Assembly: GCA_963678705.1 (NCBI GenBank)
Contig: OY783216.1
Location: 14,179,818-14,243,817, forward strand
From: Panorpa germanica
Taxonomy: Eukaryota > Arthropoda > Insecta > Mecoptera > Panorpidae
Direction: 5' to 3'
DNA length: 64,000 bases
The translations under genes and the position numbers were made by a program. Each line of letters starts with the position of its first letter. Position 1 is the first letter of the stretch. Below, piece after piece: positions 46,610-58,457 of the stretch. A model generated the notes under the pieces. That model was not told the DNA's origin. It ran no database searches and was given only the letters and a program-made list of their open reading frames with translations.

Positions 46610-49600
46610 ACTTTAATGTAAAAGATGAAAAAGATTTGGACACACACATAAAATCTGCAACACACAAGCTGCATGTGTAAAATGTGCGGCTGCTCATTTG
46701 ACAGCAGAATGTAGAAAAGGGGAAAAAGAACTACCAAATTGCATTAACTGTTAAAACAATCATCCAGCAAGTTACAGAGAATGCATTGTGGCAGTATAAA
46801 TGATAAGCAAAAGAGGTGCAATAAACACTAATAGACGAAGGAACAACAAACCAGCTAAAAACAAAGACACAATTGTAAATATTCCAAACATAACAAAAAA
46901 TCATAATAGTTCACTTGTAATAGCTGAGAAATCGTTTGTTCAAGCAGCAACAATAAACGCAATCCATGAAATCGAAAAAACAAACCAACTGGATATAATT
47001 ACGCAGACATTGTAAAAAAATTTGAAAAAAATGACCCAACTCGAAAAGAAGGTGGAAACAATTTCTATTAGAGTAGATATTATAGAAACCAGCATTAAAA
47101 ATGCTGTAAACTTTTCAAATCAAAAAAGAAGGAAGTAATGCATTGAGAATAACAGCATGAAATGCGAATGGACTTAAAAATCATTTGTCTAAAAATATAT
47201 CTGGACGAGCAAAAAATTGATATATGTTTATTATCGAAAACCCACTTTACGAGAGAATCATTCGTAAAAATTAGGGGTTTCATCATATATCATACATAAC
47301 ATACAGAAAATAAAGCCAGAGATAGAACAGTAGTAATAATTCGTACCCAGATATCCCATTACGAAGAAAGCAAGTAGAAAAGTAAGAAAATTCAAGCTAC
47401 AAAATTACAATAGCTGCAATATAGTGCCCCTCAAGGCATAATATTAGGAATGCAGAATATCTTCAATTTCTACAAACACAAATTGAACGGTTTATAATTG
47501 GTGGAGATTGCAACGCCAAAAACATTTCATGGGGGTCAAGAATAACTACAACGAAAGACAAAGAATTGCTAGAAGCAATAAAAGATTATCATTGTGAAAC
47601 GGAATCTACTGGTAAATTAACATACTTGCCAAACGACAGAGAGAAAAGGCCTGACTTGATTGACTTCTTTATACTAAGAAAGGTCTTCACTAATTATATG
47701 AACATTGAAGATAATGCGGACCTGTCTTCTGATCATACACCTATTATGCTTACACTTATTAAATGAATCATCAAAAAGCAACAGTTTCCCATGTTAGCTA
47801 ACAAGTGGACAGACTGTGATAATTTTAGATCTAAAATAGAAAAAGTAATAACACTGAATGGCACTTTAAGTACAAAAGGAGAAAATAGATGACGGAACAG
47901 AAAAATTAGTGACAGATATTCATTAAACAGTATGAAATAATACACCCCAATCATAAAGAAAAACAAAGGGTAACTGCTATCCTAAGGAAACTAGGGCCTT
48001 ATTTAAAGAAAATTACAAAGCACGTAGAAAGTGTCAAAAATCAAGAAACACTCAAGGTAAAACGGAATTGAACAGATTAACAAACAAAATTAGAACAATT
48101 AACAAACGAAATTCAAGAAATCAAGATTGAGTCTATCAACCATTTTCTAAGAACTCACTGACGATAAGGATACAGATTATTGACTCTGGAAAGTTACAAA
48201 GAATATAAAAAAAACCAATGGTACACACGCCACTCATTCAAAGAGAAGATAGCAGCTGAGCAAAAGATATTGTGAAAAAAGCAGAGCTATTTGCGAAACA
48301 TCTGTTCACATCATCTGTAAACATCTGTAAACATCAGCTTAAAATATTAACGAAGAAGTTATTAAAAAGATAACTCCAAAGAAAATTGAAAAAGAAATTA
48401 AGATAAACATAAAAATAAATAAATCACCAGGTTTCGACCTGATTACTGGTAAAATACTAAAGGAACTACCAAGGAAAGGCATAATGAAACTAACACACTT
48501 ATTTAATGCTGTGCTACGCTTGAGATACGTACCTTATTACTGGAAAGTCGCAGAAGTATTTATGCTATCTAAAACAGGAAAGCTGTCAAACAAAAAAACA
48601 TCATACGGACCAATTTTGTCGATTCTAATTATCGGTAAACTATTAGAAAAGTTACTGCTAAAACCAACGATATAGAAAAAGTTCTTGAACAAAAGAAAAT
48701 ATGTCCTACTGTATTCCTAGATGTCTCTCAGGCGTGTATACACTATACACCAGTGACATTACACTATAATAGTTACTACACTATAATGGCAACGTTTGCA
48801 GATGATACGGCTATAATAGCGATAGCTAATAATATGCAAGAAAAGTGCAAGAAGCCATGAACAATATGAGTCTCCTTGAACGCATTCGCAGATTGCATTA
48901 AACGAAACGAAATCAGTGCATGTCAATCTCACTAACAAAAGGACTAATTACATTTTGATACTAATAAATGATCAAGCAATTCTTTATTCGAATACAGCAA
49001 AGTATCTAAGAATGACATAAGATGCTAAACTTCGTTGGAAGGCTCACGTAAAGAAAAGGAGAGTTGAACTGGGAATAAGGTATAGGAAAATGTACTGGCT
49101 AATGGAATGCAAATCTATAGTATTCATACATAATAAACTAATGCTGTATAAGCAAATATTGAAATTAGTTTCTACATATGGAATCTAGCTATAAGGCTGT
49201 ACTAAGAAGTGCAACATCATATGTATTTAGACTTTCCAAAATAAAGTTCTTGAGCCATGGTACGTCCGCAATAGCAATATACATAGGGATCTCAAAGTAA
49301 CTACAGTAGCTGAAGAAATTACGAAAATATCAAAAAAGCACAAGCAACATATCCAACACCATGTCAACGTAGAAGCGCCTCACCTGTTGCACACGGATGG
49401 ACTGACAAGAAAACAAAAGAGAACTGAGCCATTTGAGCTAGTATGATAACCGACAAAAAAAGAGTATGAATAATGTTTAATGCTCTGACTTCAAAAATAT
49501 TACCATTATTAAATTAAATAGAGTTTTTTTTAAAGATATTAACTAATTATAACTACATAATAGGTATAGTAAAAAAAAATATATTTTGTGCATTCTTAAA

Positions 49601-49640
49601 ACATGAATAAATAAATGGAGAATAGATAAATAGATTTTTT
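46610..49640 (+). mobile_element. Jockey-type LINE, degraded (related to 16288-20433)
   Basis: ORF1 knuckles (46620-46795) read FGHTHKICN, ACVKCAAAHLTAEC and NCINC with HPASYREC. The ORF2 endonuclease is at 47180-47766: GGDCNAKNISWGS, PDLIDFFILRKV and LSSDHTPIML, the SDH being intact. Reverse transcriptase pieces follow at 48420-49250: SPGFDLITGKILKELP, ATFADDTAIIAI, YSNTAKYLRM, HNKLMLYKQILK and STYGI. Block order equals the minus-strand jockey copy, and several phrases (PDLIDFFI, FDLITGK, YSNTAKYL) are shared. Many stops, frameshifts and deletions are present, including most of the RT fingers. The 3' end is followed by TAA-rich sequence and the 7-bp array. Confidence 0.8.
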
Positions 49641-49675
49641 TAAATTTCTATTTATTTATTTAATAATAATAATAA

Positions 49676-51012
49676 TAATTAATAGTTAATAATTAATAAT
49701 TAACATTTATTAATTAATAATAAGTAATTATTAATTAATAATTAATAATTAATAATTAATAATTAATAATTAATAATTAATAATTAATAATTAATAATTA
49801 ATAATTAATAATTAATAATTAATATTTAATAATTAATAATTAATAATTAATAATTAATAATTAATAATTAATAATTAATAATTAATAATTAATAATTAAT
49901 AATTAATAATTAATAATTAATAATTAATAATTAATAATTATTAATTAATAATTAATAATTAATAATTAATAATTAATAATTAATAATTAATAATTAATAA
50001 TTAATCATTAATAATTAATAATTAATAATTAATAATTAATAATTAATAATTAATAATTAATAATTAATAATTAATAATTAATAATTAATAATTAATAATT
50101 AATAATTAATAATTAATAATTAATAATTAATAATTAATAATTAATAATTAATAATTAATAATTAATAATTAATAATTAATAATTAATAATTAATAATTAA
50201 TAATTAATAATTAATAATTAATAATTAATAATTAATAATTAATAATTAATAATTAATAATTAATAATTAATAATTAATAATTAATAATTAATAATTAATA
50301 ATTAATAATTAATAATTAATAATTAATAATTAATAATTAATAATTAATAATTAATAATTAATAATTAATAATTAATAATTAATAAATAATAATTAATAAT
50401 TAATAGTTAATAATTAATAATTAATAATTAATAAATAATAATTAATAATTAATAATTAATAATTAATAATTAATAATTAATAATTAATAATTAATAATTA
50501 ATAATTATTAATTAATAATTAATAATTAATAATTAATAATTAATAATTAATAATTATTAATTAATAATTAATAATTAATAATAAATAATTAATAATTAAT
50601 AATTAATAATTAATAATTAATAATTAATAATTAATAATTAATAATTAATAATTAATAATTAATAATTAATAATTAATAATTAATAATTAATAATTAATAA
50701 TTAATAATTAATAATTATTAATTAATAATTAATAATTAATAATTAATAATTAATAATTAATAATTAATAATTAATAATTAATAATTAATAATTAATAATT
50801 AATAATTAATAATTAATAATTAATAATTAATAATTAATAATTAATAATTAATAATTAATAATTAATAATTAATAATTAATAATTAATAATTAATAATTAA
50901 TAATTAATAATTAATAATTAATAATTAATAATTAATAATTAATAATTAATAATTAATAATTAATAATTAATAATTAATAATTAATAATTAATAATTAATA
51001 ATTAATAATAAA
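49676..51012. repeat. 7-bp tandem repeat array (ATTAATA)n
   Basis: About 1.34 kb, near 190 copies of a 7-bp unit made only of A and T, with a few single-base variants (for example 50005, 50385, 50450) and several 3-bp phase shifts where TTATTAATTAAT appears (49937, 50505, 50550, 50715). It begins right after (TAA)n-like sequence at the end of the jockey relic and stops at AAATGATTTG. Confidence 0.95.
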
Positions 51013-51041
51013 TGATTTGTACATTGAATTCATGTTTTTAA

Positions 51042-51176
51042 ATGACATCGTTCGGATCAACAGAAATTGTACAAAATATTGCTAATTGTTCAATTATTGC
51101 TAACGGTCAACAACTTGTTTCCACGTTCCAAATTAAAGGCAAAGTTTATCACAAAGTGGGCTCATTGCTGCCATAA
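51042..51176 (+). pseudogene. Helitron Rep N-terminal domain scrap
   Basis: A 44-codon open stretch reads MTSFGSTEIVQNIANCSI and later TFQIKGKVYHKVGSLLP before a stop in the adjoining (TA)n tract. It resembles 'MTSFGA...F...F.(V/I).GQ.YH.IGSLLP' upstream of the HUH nuclease motif of Helitron Rep proteins in insects. No HUH motif or helicase is present. The 7-bp array lies 30 bp upstream and a (TA)n tract immediately downstream. Confidence 0.65.
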
Positions 51177-51177
51177 A

Positions 51178-51197
51178 TATATATATATATATATATG
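51178..51197. repeat. (TA)n microsatellite
   Basis: A dinucleotide run between the Helitron scrap and the LTR-retrotransposon leader. Confidence 0.9.
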
Positions 51198-51279
51198 TAG
51201 TGTAGAATCTAAAACCATCCCGGTTTAGACTCCAATTTGTAGTGTCATATCTACATTTGTAGTGTAATATTATAATTCA

Positions 51280-51297
51280 ATCCCGGACGAGCCTCCA
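51280..51297 (-). promoter_or_regulatory. Primer binding site, tRNA-Pro type
   Basis: The minus strand reads TGGAGGCTCGTCCGGGAT, which differs at one of 18 positions from the tRNA-Pro primer binding site known from murine leukaemia virus (TGGGGG at the start). It lies 3 nt from the end of the LTR. A degraded second version with TTGGAGTC and CCGGGATGG lies about 66 bp further in. Confidence 0.8.
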
Positions 51298-51300
51298 AGT

Positions 51301-52073
51301 TGTAGTTTTGCAAGTAACAATTAAGGTTGAATCCTCAAGTATGGTGCAAACATAACAATATATTTTATATTAAACGAGTAAACACATAACTTGAATAATA
51401 GTAGTTCATTTAATTATTCCACGCAGTTATACAATTACATTTGAATAAAGCGAATTAATCAAAATAAAGTTAACAAAGATAATAACACTTGATTAAAATA
51501 CAATACTTAGATTTAGAGTTCTTTTACAATGTTTTGCGTGTTACCGCGAGATACGTAGTTTCCATAGCATATAGTTATCAAACACAATGGTTTACAATGA
51601 TCAATACACCCTTGTAATTAATATTACATTTGTATGCATAACTCTACTATTTACGCTGACAACAATAACAACTATTACACACAGTAATAAAGTTAAACTA
51701 AATTTCAATTCACAAATAAAAATAACACTCGTTAATACATCTATTTTGTTGAATTAACTAAAAACGTCATACACTCTATGTATCTCTGTTGATCGCCATT
51801 TTTCAATCTAGAACCTCGCCCAAACATGTGTGTCATCATCTTCAACAGCTAGCGAACGGTCTTCTGCCCCGTTCCCTCAGGCGTTCCCTTTGGCGTTCAC
51901 TATGCATGTCCCAGCGAACGGCTTAGAGGGTCTACAAGTGGTTCTTTTCAAACATTCAAATATATCCCGATCTTAGCAAAGATTTTAACCTATTCTACAG
52001 TGTTCCTTAAAATTATTATTTCTTAAAACTAATTATATTTAAACTTAAAATAAATCTTAAAAAATATCCCACA
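51301..52073 (-). repeat. LTR of a gypsy-like retrotransposon, 5' LTR orientation
   Basis: On the minus strand it begins TGTGGGATATTT and ends CTACA, 773 bp, followed by ACT and the primer binding site. The TG...CA ends and the adjacent binding site define it as a 5' LTR. Only about 100 bp of internal sequence remains before a (TA)n tract, so gag and pol are gone. No partner LTR is seen. The (TA)n run at 52074-52087 flanks its outer end. Confidence 0.75.
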
Positions 52074-52109
52074 TATATATATATATACCGGAACCAAAAA
52101 TAAAAACCT

Positions 52110-54980
52110 TAATTCTCCTAATATTTACGAGAAAATAAATGGTTTTTTACATTTTCAAAAGGTTTACATAGCTTCAGCCATCTTACTTCTAGTTATTTCT
52201 GCCATCTATCTGTTCCCTTCCTTGCCCCATTTTAAGAGCTGCCCAATATTCATCTTACTCCCTATTTTTTCTTTACAAACAAACTTAATGTGCTTATCGT
52301 CCCCCATACATTCTTTCCTTTCTACATTCCCAGTATCTGTTTCCTTTTTCCTCATTTCCCAATATAAACCTTGCTGTCCTTCTTATGTTTTTTGTGTCTT
52401 TTTCTATCAAGTACTGAGGTATATTACTTTACTAAATCCTTTTATATTTTGTGTTGTAATTGCTTTTCTCGATCCCATTCTTTATTGTTGCTGTATCTCC
52501 TTATCAATTCTCCTTAGCTCCTCTGCCACACTTGCGCCTCCTTCTCTTCTTCTCTATGCCTTCTCGATCGCCATTCCATTCCTTTCAAAATACTCCTTTT
52601 TCTTTTTCGGGCCTCCTTTCCCCCTCCTTCTTTATACTTTTCTCCCTTATTTTCTAAAATATTTTGCTTTCATTTTATATTTTATTGCTCTTTCACCTGC
52701 TTTAATTCTTATCTTGTCCCTTTTTAGCTCCTGCATGACCATGTATCCTGGCGTGCACTTTTCCAACTTCTCTTGCTCCTTCCACCTCCATATCTCTGTT
52801 CCATACATCATCATACTGGTTTACAATCTGTCGAACATCGACAGTATCTTTTGTATGTCCCACCCCAAATACCTTGTCTCCTAATCCTCACACCCGTCGC
52901 ATTGCTAACTCCGCCTTCTTTGCTACCTCCCTTATCTGAAAAGTGTAACCAAGATAACTAAATTCTTTTACTTCCTCAATGGCCAACTGTTTTTGTATTT
53001 CCACATTTTATGTATTCTTATTCCTTCACCTTTTTTAAATACCATTACTTTTGTTTTTTCTGCATTTAGTTCTAGCCCTTTCTTGTCTATATATCTCCCT
53101 AGTTGATGTACTATCTCCTGTAGCTCTTCCTCCCTTTTTTCCAACAGGACATCAGCGTATCCATATGTCCATATCTTGTTGTTTCTTCCTATTACCACCC
53201 CCCCCTCATCTTGTCTTCTTTCCATTACCCCCTCTAAATCTGCTATATATATCGCAAATAAAATGTGACTCAGAGGACAACCTTGCCTCACCCCCTTGTC
53301 TGTCTAGAATTCTTCTGACTCTTCACCCCCAACTGTTATTAACATCTTTTTTTTTGTAGATTTCTTCAATTCTTTCAATTATGTTCTCATCTATTTTTAT
53401 CCGTCATATGTATTCCCACAACATCTCCCTGTTTATTATATCGAATGCTGCTTTCAGGTCATTAAACATCGCATAAATCTGTCCTCCTTCGTTCTCGTTC
53501 CATAATTCTCTTTCTACTATATAGTTCAGTACGTATATGTTGTCTAACGTTCCTGTCCCCTTTCTAAGCTCTGCTTGCGTTCCGGGTATTATTCCTTTTA
53601 GTTTTATCTCTTTTTCTAACCTTTCTCTCACTATTCCTGCATAGATTCTATTCCCTGTATTCAATAGGGTAATTGCCCTATGGTTCTTGGCTTCGTGTCT
53701 GTTTCCCTTTTTGTATATTGGAGTTAGAATCCCTTCTCTCCAGCTGTCTTGCAATTTTCCTAGTTTCCATATCATATACAACGCTGTCAGTAATCCTTTC
53801 TCTATCATTTCCCGCCAAACTTTCCACGCTTCGTTCTGTAGTCCATCTCTTCCTGGTGCTTTCTTTTCCTTGAGTTTTTGAATTTGTGTTTTTAGTTCAT
53901 ATAGTTCTATTTTGTTTATTTCCTCATTCACTTTAATCTTCTTCTTTGTTCTCTCGTTTCTTTTCTTTCCTCCTAGTATTCCCACAAAGTGTTTCGTCCA
54001 CTCTTCCATTTTTATTTCCTTACTTAGCTCTTTCCTTTGACTGTTCTCCCCATTTATGTAACCCCATGCTTGCTTTTCCGTTTTTATCTTTCTTGCTTCT
54101 ATTTCTATCTTTGTTTTGAACTCATTCTTTTTATCTTTTATCTTATCGTTATATTCCCTATTCTTCCTCTTGAAGTCTTGTTTACTTGACTCTCCTTTCT
54201 TCTATTTCTTTAGTTCTCTTTTTAATTCTTTTTTCCTTTCTTTACATTCTTTATCTCACCATTTGTTTTTTCTAGTTCTATCAGTCCTTCTCTACCTTCT
54301 ACCTTGGCTAACTTCCTTTATCCTTTCTTTAATTTCCTCTATCTCCTGCGTTGTTTGTTTTTCCTCGTATCTCAGTTCTAATTCCAATATTAACTTCTTC
54401 CTTCCTTCCTCCGTCTAATCGCTTCCTTCTCTCCATTCATCTTCATTTCTTTCTCCTCTCCTCACCTCCAAATCCACCACCAGAGGTAGGTGATCCGAGT
54501 CCACCCTCTCTTCCACTTTCATTCTTGCTACCTTCTTTTCTCCTCTAAGCCTTGTCACCACATAGGCGATCACTGTATCCCCTCTGCCTCACACATAGGT
54601 ATATTCTCCTCCTTTATCTCCTTCCTTTTTCCCATTTAGGATAATTCATCCTTGTTCTTCTAGCATTTCCATTAGTTCTTTTCCCTCGGCGTTTATTGTT
54701 TTGTCCTTTGTTATTCTCTTCTTTTTACTATTTTTCTATTTTTCGTCCAGCTCTTCCAATTCCTAAATTCTCACGTTGAAATTCCCTACAGGAAATAGGT
54801 TTTCCTGTTTCTAATCCTTAATTTTTTTTTTATTGCTTTCATCGTTTCTATTATATTACCTTTACTGTATATTGTTACTATTTCCCATGTCTCTTCTTCC
54901 AGTGTTACCGTCCTCTTTTCTGCTATTTCTCTTCTGTCTGGTACCTCTTTCTCTTTTAACTCCCTACGTACACCGTTTTG
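52110..54980 (-). mobile_element. Lys/Glu-rich LINE, minus strand copy
   Basis: The most complete copy of this family here. From 54960: TVTLEEETWEIVTIYSKGN, NFNVR in place of GDFNAR, YVVTRLRGEKKVARMKVEE, VDSDHLPLVVDLE (endonuclease). A linker rich in Lys and Glu follows, then the reverse transcriptase in the open stretch 54009-53404: LKEKKAPGRDGLQNEAWK, GILTPIYKKGNRHEAKNHR, RKGTGTLDNIYVLNY and MFNDLKAAFDIINREMLW. After a break, MRQGCPLSHILFAIYIADLE and TYGYADVLLEKRE (YADV rather than YADD) at 53291-52968. The thumb continues to about 52300. It is inactive: changed catalytic box and several frame breaks. ORF1 is not attached. Confidence 0.8.
53404..54009 (-). pseudogene. Reverse transcriptase fingers and palm of the Lys/Glu-rich LINE
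   Basis: A 201-codon open stretch, the longest in this copy. It starts MEEWTKHFVGILGG and runs through KKAPGRDGLQNEAWKVWREM, TPIYKKGNR, NHRAITLLNTGNRI and AELRKGTGTLDNIYVLNYIV to FNDLKAAFDIINREMLWEYI. The expected catalytic Asp phrase F.DLKAAFD is present as FNDLKAAFD. It stops before the PQG and YADD boxes, which lie in other frames at 53291-52968. It is part of one broken ORF2, not an independent gene. Confidence 0.8.
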
Positions 54981-55856
54981 AAAAAATTAATATCCCTTTA
55001 GAATGATATACGAATAATTTAGTAATTAGACGTAATGATGGTATATCTAGAGAAGATTGTAAATTTTCTCATGGTTTAAATCAATCAGAATCAGAATAAA
55101 TAGTTTTATTGGTTATAGTATATCTCAACAAATTGATAGTATTTATCAAATAAGTACATTTTTTTTAATTTTATATTATAAAAACATTTTTTCCTGAAGA
55201 AATTTCTGTAAGGTTCTATCATGTTCTGCTTGATTACTTCTACAAACAGGTCTAATTATTCATCAATTCAAATTGTTCTTCTTCCCCTTGTTCATTTTGT
55301 GAACTTGAGTAGGTGACTTAACTATCTGTTGTATTAAGCAACATTTCTTTTTCATTTTTCGGCCATTTTTTTTCTCTCTCTGCATTTTCATAAAGTAATT
55401 TCCCTAATTACGTCAGCAGCAACAACTTTACTATTTACAACAACAGGTTTTAGATCACCATCAATATGCTCGTATGCATCATTTTCTGCGTTTTCAACTT
55501 TCACTTTTTTTAAAAACACAATCTTAAGAGAAAATTAATTAAAATAAAACAGTAAAAGAATCACCAAAAGATTAATTGACAAAAACCGATCTAAGTAACA
55601 CTATAAACAAATACAATTAACTCTGCTCCCTAAAATACAGGCTGCAGGGAAGACAGATGACCGAAGGTAAGAGATGCCTGGTTCTTCAACGACCGGATTT
55701 TTTAATTTAACTTTTCTGTTATTTAACATTTGATTTTTCACTAGTAAACCACATAGATTTGTAGGAATTGACAAACTGAATCCACCGATACCAATAACTT
55801 GATTTTTCATTTTTTGTCAGATGTCGGGTTTTGCTATTGGGCTGTTCAGTTTAGAT
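54981..55856. other. Spacer with short unclassified minus-strand frames
   Basis: Minus-strand stretches such as NDAYEHIDGDLKPVVVNSKV and VVAADVIREITL (55540-55380) and GIGGFSLSIPTNLCGLLVKN (55790-55700) look faintly coding but match no family I know. They lie just downstream of the gypsy relic in its orientation and could be its remains. Confidence 0.3.
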
Positions 55857-56720
55857 TTTCTGTTTGTATTATCCTATCAATGGCTCTTTAAAAACTGGCA
55901 ACACCATTAGTATGCCCAAAAGGTATGCGAAAAAATGGAATAAGATTATTGCAAGCTTCGAATGCCGTATAGTTTGTTTCTTCTTTTGTTATAAAAACTT
56001 GATAGTAGGCGCTTTGCAAATCTGGAGTAGTGAATACCTTATGCTTAGCAAGCTTGTCAAAACTTTCGTCTATTTTGGATAGTGGGTGACTGTCAAATAA
56101 AGTAAATCGATTAATTGTTCTGCAACAATTAGCATACGTTTCTTATGATGTTCATTGAAAGTGACTAAAGCTTGTGCTCGCCATGAAAAATCACTAGTTT
56201 CTTTAATTCCTTTCTTAAATAATTTTTCTATTTCAGCTTTAGTAAATTTCTTATCAGCTTCACTATAGCGTCTTGATTTAGTAGCTATTGCTTTTGGAGC
56301 TTCCAGTATCTATTACTACGTCAGTGAGTATTCCATCCATTTTAATGGTTCTTATAACAGGAAATAGTTGTATTGCAACATATGTTATTGCTGATAAACG
56401 TTTAGAAAATGGAGTTCATTTAGATCGATAAACTTTTCAATAATGTCCCATCTCTCCATATTTTGGACAAATGGATTCCTTAGCAAAAATAACATTTTTA
56501 AGATACAGCAGCAAACATCACTTTCTAGATGGTGATATTTTCCAGTAATGGATTTGAGCAGCTTTCATAGCTTTTGCCTGATCATAGGTGGCTTGTAACG
56601 TTAGGGTTATATTTTCTAATAACCGTTGTCTAAATGTTGTAGAAATTAATGCGTTTATGAAGCTGTCTATAATATAATATAATAAATAAATATAATAATA
56701 TAATAAACTCATGTACATTG
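55857..56720 (-). pseudogene. Ty3/gypsy gag-pol relic (gag end, protease, reverse transcriptase)
   Basis: From 56680 it reads FINALISTTFRQRLLENITL and QATYDQAKAMKAAQIH (the end of a gag domain). Next come a zinc-knuckle remnant (about 56500-56430), DTGSS (aspartic protease motif, about 56310), TSDFSWRAQAL-like and RTINRFTLFDSHPLSKIDE, then KLAKHKVFTTPDLQSAYYQV (the RT 'F..LDL.SAYHQV' block) and an FRIPFGHTNGVA-type block near 55910. It stops before the YxDD box. Numerous frame breaks are present; integrase and LTRs are not seen. It is a degraded remnant of an endogenous LTR element and is not functional. Confidence 0.75.
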
Positions 56721-57084
56721 ATCTACAAAGTTGCAGCTTTAAAGTTACAAATCTATAAATGGGTTGTCTAAGTAATAATAAATATTTATTTAGTATTTCA
56801 TTCGCTTCTTGCAGTCAAGTAACTAGTTAGTATTTGGCATAAAGTTTATTGGTTATTTATGTATTATTTATTGGTTTTTAATATATTGCACGTAGGGCGT
56901 TAATGACATTCTCATATGTTCTGAAGTTAGCTATATGTTTATATACGCTAAAAAAATATGATTTACCAGGAATTTTAAAGAGTCAGGATTTTCTATGACA
57001 TCCAGAAATTCTCTTGTAGCAGTATTTAAGTTTGGATCTGTTAAAAAATTTTGTGACTTTAGATGTTTATTTAAAAATATTTGA
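56721..57084. other. Spacer without recognised features
   Basis: A/T-rich sequence between the gypsy relic and the TTAA-flanked transposon. I see no gene. Confidence 0.5.
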
Positions 57085-57088
57085 TTAA

Positions 57089-57102
57089 GGATGTATGAGC
57101 AA
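57089..57102 (+). repeat. Left terminal inverted repeat
   Basis: GGATGTATGAGCAA, the exact reverse complement of 58444-58457. Confidence 0.9.
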
Positions 57103-57289
57103 AGGTGTGGCCTAATACTGAATTTTGAAGGGTGGGGATAGGCATGAGCATTTGCGGGGAGAAGGAAAGAAAATTATCACGTGACGTGATTTTACATTTG
57201 GCAACATAGCTTAAATTTTGTTTACTTTTTTCCATGTGACATTTGAATAAATTTAAATTTTTGACATTTAAAAATGGATATACCTCAAA

Positions 57290-57870
57290 AGCTTGACAAG
57301 AAAGGATTATTTTGTAAATCATGACTACCGTGAAAATTTCAGTTGGAGTTCGAAGGCCATGGAGCCAGACATGGCTGTTGAGATGCTTGTACCCAGTTAT
57401 AAAGACAGTATAAAGACTTTACAGTTGAACGTGTAAAAATTGGGGTGTTAATTGGAGAAGATGATTCAAGTAGCATTGCTAGATTACGAAGAGAAGCTGA
57501 TCATCAAATTATAAAATGGTCTGATTTGAATCATGCTACATTTGATTACATTTTGTTATCAGTCGCAGAGTGGATTAGACGTTGGGATTGAAAAGTTCAA
57601 TTGCGATTAATAATGCAGCAGCAGTTGTGTTGTTTGATTTAGAAACCACCGGTTTTTAAAAAGCCAGTGAAACAATTCAGATTGCAGCAAAATACAAAAC
57701 TACTCAGAATATAATGTTTACATTTTACCGACAAGAGGAATACCACCGAGTGCGTCTGCTGTTAATGATCTTACAACTAATGGAGGAAAATAATTTTTAC
57801 AATCTGCTAAAGTTGACACTGTGTCTATTAACTTGGCTGCAGAAGGGTTTTTATCCTTCATAAAATTAAC
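57290..57870 (+). pseudogene. Transposase-exonuclease (DEDD type) relic
   Basis: Across frames it reads NHDYRENFSWSSKAMEPDMA, VEML, then GEDDSSSIARLRREADHQII and KWSDLNHATFDYI. This resembles the 'N...(S/G)SS.AME.D..(V)' and 'GDDDSST...L' catalytic part of Mutator-like (PF20700-type) transposases. After a deletion it continues IAINNAAAVVLFDLETTGF (FDLETTG is motif I of DnaQ/TREX-like 3'-5' exonucleases), then ASETIQIAAKYKTTQ, and in another frame NVYILPTRGIPPSASAVND. Stops occur in both parts. A transposase fused to a DEDD exonuclease is something I recall from such elements in invertebrates; the fusion order is seen here directly. Confidence 0.6.
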
Positions 57871-58443
57871 AAAAATAAATTTTTGTTGAAATGTGTTATG
57901 TTAATAAATTATTAAAATGTTAATAAATATTTTAATTCTATTTAATTTTTGTACTTAATTTTTACTGTTACTACCACGTAATATTTATTTTGACAGCTCT
58001 AAATGAGGTTATATTTAAATTTGTATATACCGTTTTTGCCGCTGCCGTGCTGTGACGCCTATTATAGCAGTGCGACGTTGCCAAGTGTCAAATATGGCGA
58101 AAAATATTTTTTTAAATATCATAATTTGAATTTCATTTCTAATTATCTTTCCAGGATGAACGGTTACATAGTATTTTTAAAATATTGACGTGTGACGCAA
58201 ATATTCACCTTTCTAATGCATAGTTTTTTTTTATACCACACAATACAGAACATACTCATATTTATTGATTTATGATCACTTGTACCCATTTCTCCATAAG
58301 ACCAATGTTAATTATGTCAATTTTCAACAATTAATTTCTTTAAAATATGAACGGTTACCTACCCTGAAATTTTACCAGTAAATTCATTGACCATGAATCT
58401 ACACGTACAAAAATTTTGAGCCCTTAAATCAAAAATTATTTTC

Positions 58444-58457
58444 TTGCTCATACATCC
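58444..58457 (-). repeat. Right terminal inverted repeat
   Basis: TTGCTCATACATCC, the exact reverse complement of the left end, followed by TTAA. Confidence 0.9.

Noticed and set aside
46610..49640. Two separate genes (zinc-finger protein and endonuclease)
   Set aside because: The order and shared phrases with the minus-strand jockey copy show a single degraded LINE.
52222..54548. Plus-strand hydrophobic frames up to 220 codons
   Set aside because: They are antisense shadows of the minus-strand LINE ORF2, whose motifs (SDHLPLV, LDNIYVLNY, PQG-type box) are clear.
55601..55810. 69-codon minus-strand ORF as a gene
   Set aside because: No recognisable motif, no splice context that pairs with another exon; possibly gypsy remains.
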